DNA from: Galbula dea
Lineage: Eukaryota; Chordata; Aves; Piciformes; Galbulidae
Assembly (NCBI GenBank): GCA_013399015.1
Contig: VWZX01001930.1
Span: 1-64,000 of the forward strand
DNA length: 64,000 nucleotides
Reading direction: 5' to 3'
The notes under the pieces were generated by a model. It saw nothing but the letters and a program-made list of their open reading frames with translations. It did no database searches and was not told where the DNA came from. Within the stretch, counting starts at the first letter, position 1. Each line of letters begins with the position of its first letter. Below, piece after piece: positions 60,620-64,000 of the stretch. A program made the position numbers and the translations under genes.

Positions 60620-62374
60620 ATCTGCTCACTGGTCAGGCTGCTGAACATTTTTGTTCAAGGAAATAAGGAAATTTTGTTTCCCTAATAATATAATTTCAAA
60701 CAATTTGCCTTTCATTTCTGGGGTTTCCTGAAAACTTACTTTTTGAAGAAGCTTCATTTAGCTAATAAGTGCTCCTATTGGGGTGAGTGCATTGTTGGTG
60801 TAGTTTTTCTTAAGGAAAATCTTTAAACATGTGATCTCGCAGATTTGCATTAGTGTGGCTTTGGAGAATGAGCTTTGGAAACTACAACAAATATTTTGGA
60901 AGAAGGCATTTCAGAGGTTATCCAAACCTTAGAGGACACCAACTTCCATTCTTACAGATATATTTTTGAAAGAGGAATGTTCCTGAATATTTTACTTCCC
61001 TTACAGTTCTGGATGTAACTTTCCGCCAGTGCTGGTGTTGCTTTCTCTAAAACTGGCAAAGGTCTTACAACCAAAATGGAATTTCTGTGAGCGTGGTTAC
61101 AACATGCTTTTTCCAGAGAACCTGACAAAGAAAACAGGGAAGAATGTGCTGAGCAATCAGCATAGGGTTTGGGGGGGGTTTTGGCAAACCTGCTAGTGCT
61201 TATCATCTTCTTTGAATAGTCACTTCTGAAATTTGTGGGAGTTTAACAGTAGCACTGCCAAATTACCAACAAGGATTCAGTATTAAATCAACTGTTCTGA
61301 CTGCAAAGAAATCAATGTGTCTTTTCCTGTGTTGAGTGCAAGGTGCATAACAGAAGAAAATAGAAGTCTCTAGTAGCTTTAGAACAAAATGGTTTCTAAG
61401 CCTAGCTGAACACTCACCAGATTGCTGATTAGGAGCCAGCTTTCAGATCTCTGTTTTTTTGGAGCTATGCCTAGGCACAGCTTCTAAACCAGTTTACCAG
61501 CACACCTCAGTGGAACAGATCCTCTGTCTAGTACCTCTCATCAGCATGTGCTGCCATTGCATTCAGCTGCCAGAGACCCCAAATATCTGTTCTCAGACAT
61601 CCTATTTCCTTCACTCATCTCATTAACTGGAATACATCCAGAGATCTACTCTTTGAATTTTGTGACCAATTAATACAACATATGGAGAGTATCAGCTGGC
61701 TGAGTAGTCTGTTCCATTGCAAGAAAAACAGACTTGGAAATCCCGGCCCACGCAAGACAGAAATATGGAATAAGAGAACTTAAACCTAGGAAGGACAAGA
61801 CAGTATTAATGCATTAGTTCTGCCTACTAGAAGGCAACTTGCTTTCTCTCAAGACATGAGGACAAGAATAGGGAGTCAAAACAGATTCTAGATTCTTTGG
61901 GAGGGTGCTATGGCTAGGACTCTCAGGAGAGGATTCCCAGTGAAGACGCTAAGAGAAAACCATGTGTGTAATGTAGATATTTTTCTTACAGGTTGTTGTC
62001 TCCTGAGCTTTGTCAGTAAGGCATCTCACTTTAGCAGTTGGTACAATTGTGTTCTGTTCTGGGGCAACACCTAGTTGTCCAGCCTTTGTAATTATTCCAG
62101 CCTTGTTTGAAAAAAAACTGTAAGACCCAAGGATTTTTCTGAAATTATCTTCAGACTTCTATATGCAAGCAAAAATTACTAGACTTGAAAAGACTACTCC
62201 CTCATAACATCCTAAATACCAGAGAGAGCCAAATCATTGTCCACATTTTCTCTGAAAATAAATGTAATTGTTACAAGGCAATAACAATTCAACATTCCCT
62301 TTTGTTTTGTCAAGCCTGTTCCTAGTTCAGTGTTAATTCTCAGCTTCTAACTTGCTGAACAAAAGTAATGAATA
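60620..62374. other. non-coding stretch
   Basis: No gene is recognised. A plus-strand acceptor-like TATTTTTCTTACAG ends near 61991 with no usable exon after it. A G8 run lies near 61171. Confidence 0.5.
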
Positions 62375-62590
62375 TATTTCCAACATATCCTCTTTACTGA
62401 AGAGTTGTGAGATATTGAAATAGGCTGCCCAGGGAGGTGGTGGTGTCACCATCCCTGGAGGTTTTTAAGAAGAGGATAGACATGTTTCTTCAGGGGATGA
62501 TTTAGGGATAAGAGTAGTGTAGGGCTATTGGTTGGGCTAGATGATCTTGAGGGTCCTTTCCAACCATAATGATTCTGTGATTCTGTGATA
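62375..62590 (+). mobile_element. CR1 LINE 3' end with tail repeat
   Basis: The plus strand shows AGGCTGCCCAGGGAGGTGGT, GTCACCATCCCTGGAGGTTT, TTAAGAAGAGGATAGACATG, GGTTGGGCTAGATGATCTTG and GGTCCTTTCCAACCATAATG, then two copies of ATTCTGTG. This is the final ~215 bp of CR1. The first ~30 bases (TCTTTACTGAAGAG...) are diverged but fit the TTCTTTACTGAGAGGGT motif. It holds only the last ORF2 codons and the 3' UTR. A different CR1 subfamily from the 20.2-kb copy is likely, because the middle section differs. Confidence 0.95.
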
Positions 62591-64000
62591 TTTTTTCAAG
62601 AATATTGTAGCAAATAATTCACTAGTAGCATTCTTGGAAACTATGAATTTTAAGTGCGTATTAGGATTCAGCTGCAGAAAGTAAATTTTCAACTCACATT
62701 AAACCAAATTTTTAGACAGGATAATCTCAAGCAATCATGTTTTAGCAGCTTAAATAATTCCATCTCAACTCAAAATAATTGCCATGCAGCTGAGTCATTG
62801 TAACAGACCATTTCCATACTTTTGAACCAGTGCTGAGCAGAGTCAAATGAGTTACTAGAAACAGCTGCTAGTTGTTATTCTGCCACAGAACAGGAAAAAT
62901 ACTCTGTGGTCAATGTATCCAAATCAGACTAACTCTTGATCTTTGAATTTAAGTGTTGAAATCCTTACCCAACTGCCTGCAAATGGTGCAGTCCTTAAAC
63001 TTTGGAGAGCATATGCATTCGAGGAAAATTGCTTGCAGGTATTTTCCAAAATTTTCATTCCATTAAGTGACTTGTTCCGAATTTTTTACTTGTTCCACTA
63101 ATGAGAGAGAGAAGAAAAAGGAAATTCACACAACAGCTTCAAAATTGAAAATGGAAGTAGTATTGAATGTCTTAAGCTACAGTGTAAGGAAGAGATTTGT
63201 GCGCACAGATCAGATTTCAACTGGTGCAGCAAACCATGTAAGATGTCATTCATATCATATCGCTTCAGTCAACTGGAAAGTAGATGTTCTATTTAACAGC
63301 AGCCTCAGATCACTCTGGTTATATCCAGTCCTAAGCAGGCACCTCCTGAGAAAAGTTATTCACTTCATATGGGTTGAATACTACTCCACACTAATTACAG
63401 AGGAAGAGTCAGTAACTCAGATAACTATTTTTCAGTAGGTTAATATTAAGTGAGACAAATCCTGCTTACAAGAGGGCCTAGCTTCTGGTCAGAATCAAAA
63501 TTACAGGTCAAAGTTTATCACGTGCAGTAAATGCAAATGGTTCTTTGTCACAAGGGGCTTTGGCTGGTGAGGGCCAAATGCATTGGTGACATGGTTGTCC
63601 TGTCACTGGGGTGGTTCTTGCCCTGCGACACACAACAGCCCTGGGGCTGGTAGCACTGCGAAAGAGCAGCTCAAGGAACAACGGTCTTGTAGCAGAACCT
63701 CACACAAATGAGAAAAGGAAGCCATTTCATCATCTCTAGGCCATAAAGGAGAGCCACTTCTTATCAATTAGAGAAACACAGAAACTGAAAAAAAAAGAGA
63801 ACAAGAAACTTACGTAATATGATCTCAGAGCTGGCTCATTTGCTAATGTAAAACACAGGGTGGAAAAAAAAGGCTGATAATGTGGAACAGTAGGGCATGG
63901 CTGCTGATCTCACCAAAAAAACATGCGGAAAATACTATTCAAAACACTGGCAAAGTGAAAGGCAGATTTCTTCTCTTCCAGTGGGCAGAATGTTCCAAAG
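62591..64000. other. non-coding stretch
   Basis: No gene or repeat is recognised up to the window edge. A 123-codon plus-strand frame at 63067-63438 has ordinary chance composition and no known motif. A minus-strand GTAAGTT donor-like site near 63814 has no partner acceptor that I can see. Confidence 0.5.

Noticed and set aside
1..64000. CRISPR arrays, tRNA/rRNA genes, bacterial operons or phage genes
   Set aside because: No regularly spaced repeats, no cloverleaf sequences recognised and no dense coding. The window is vertebrate in character.

Overview
The window looks like ordinary single-copy DNA from a bird, or less likely another sauropsid. It is AT-rich and poor in CpG. It contains several truncated CR1 LINE 3' ends with the avian-type 8-bp tail repeat (ATTCTGTG/ATTCTATG), one long decayed CR1 body, and one LTR of the avian ERVL-like type. 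A second probable LTR and a few very old SINE-like or palindromic remnants are also visible. There is no operon-like gene density, no CpG island, no CRISPR array and no complete gene. Most open frames are the short chance frames expected in this composition.

Layout. 1-3.6 kb: non-coding. 3.6-4.1 kb: a CpG-enriched probable LTR with CAAT box, TATA box and poly(A) signal. 4.1-15 kb: mostly non-coding, with a MIR-like SINE at 6.6 kb and another ancient repeat at 7.26 kb. 15.0-15.4 kb: decayed ERVL-type LTR. 16.4-17.2 kb: decayed CR1 body, minus strand. 20.2 kb: CR1 3' end, plus strand. 21-33 kb: minus-strand segments with good splice signals that could be exons of a multi-pass membrane protein; the best is 32740-32991. 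43.4, 45.1, 55.1 and 60.5 kb: CR1 3' ends on the minus strand. 62.4 kb: a CR1 3' end on the plus strand. Several intervals (37.1-37.5, 45.7-46.0 and 46.6-46.9 kb) have the texture of conserved non-coding sequence, but this cannot be shown from one genome.

Best guess at genes. If there is a gene, it runs on the minus strand with large introns. Exon candidates at 49.25, 32.9, 30.9, 21.1 and 4.4 kb are mutually phase-compatible, and the first four encode hydrophobic stretches. I do not recognise the protein family. These are splice-signal predictions, not homology calls. I found no convincing evidence of a new biological system. The most checkable leads are the exon chain, two hairpins and the ancient palindromic repeats.
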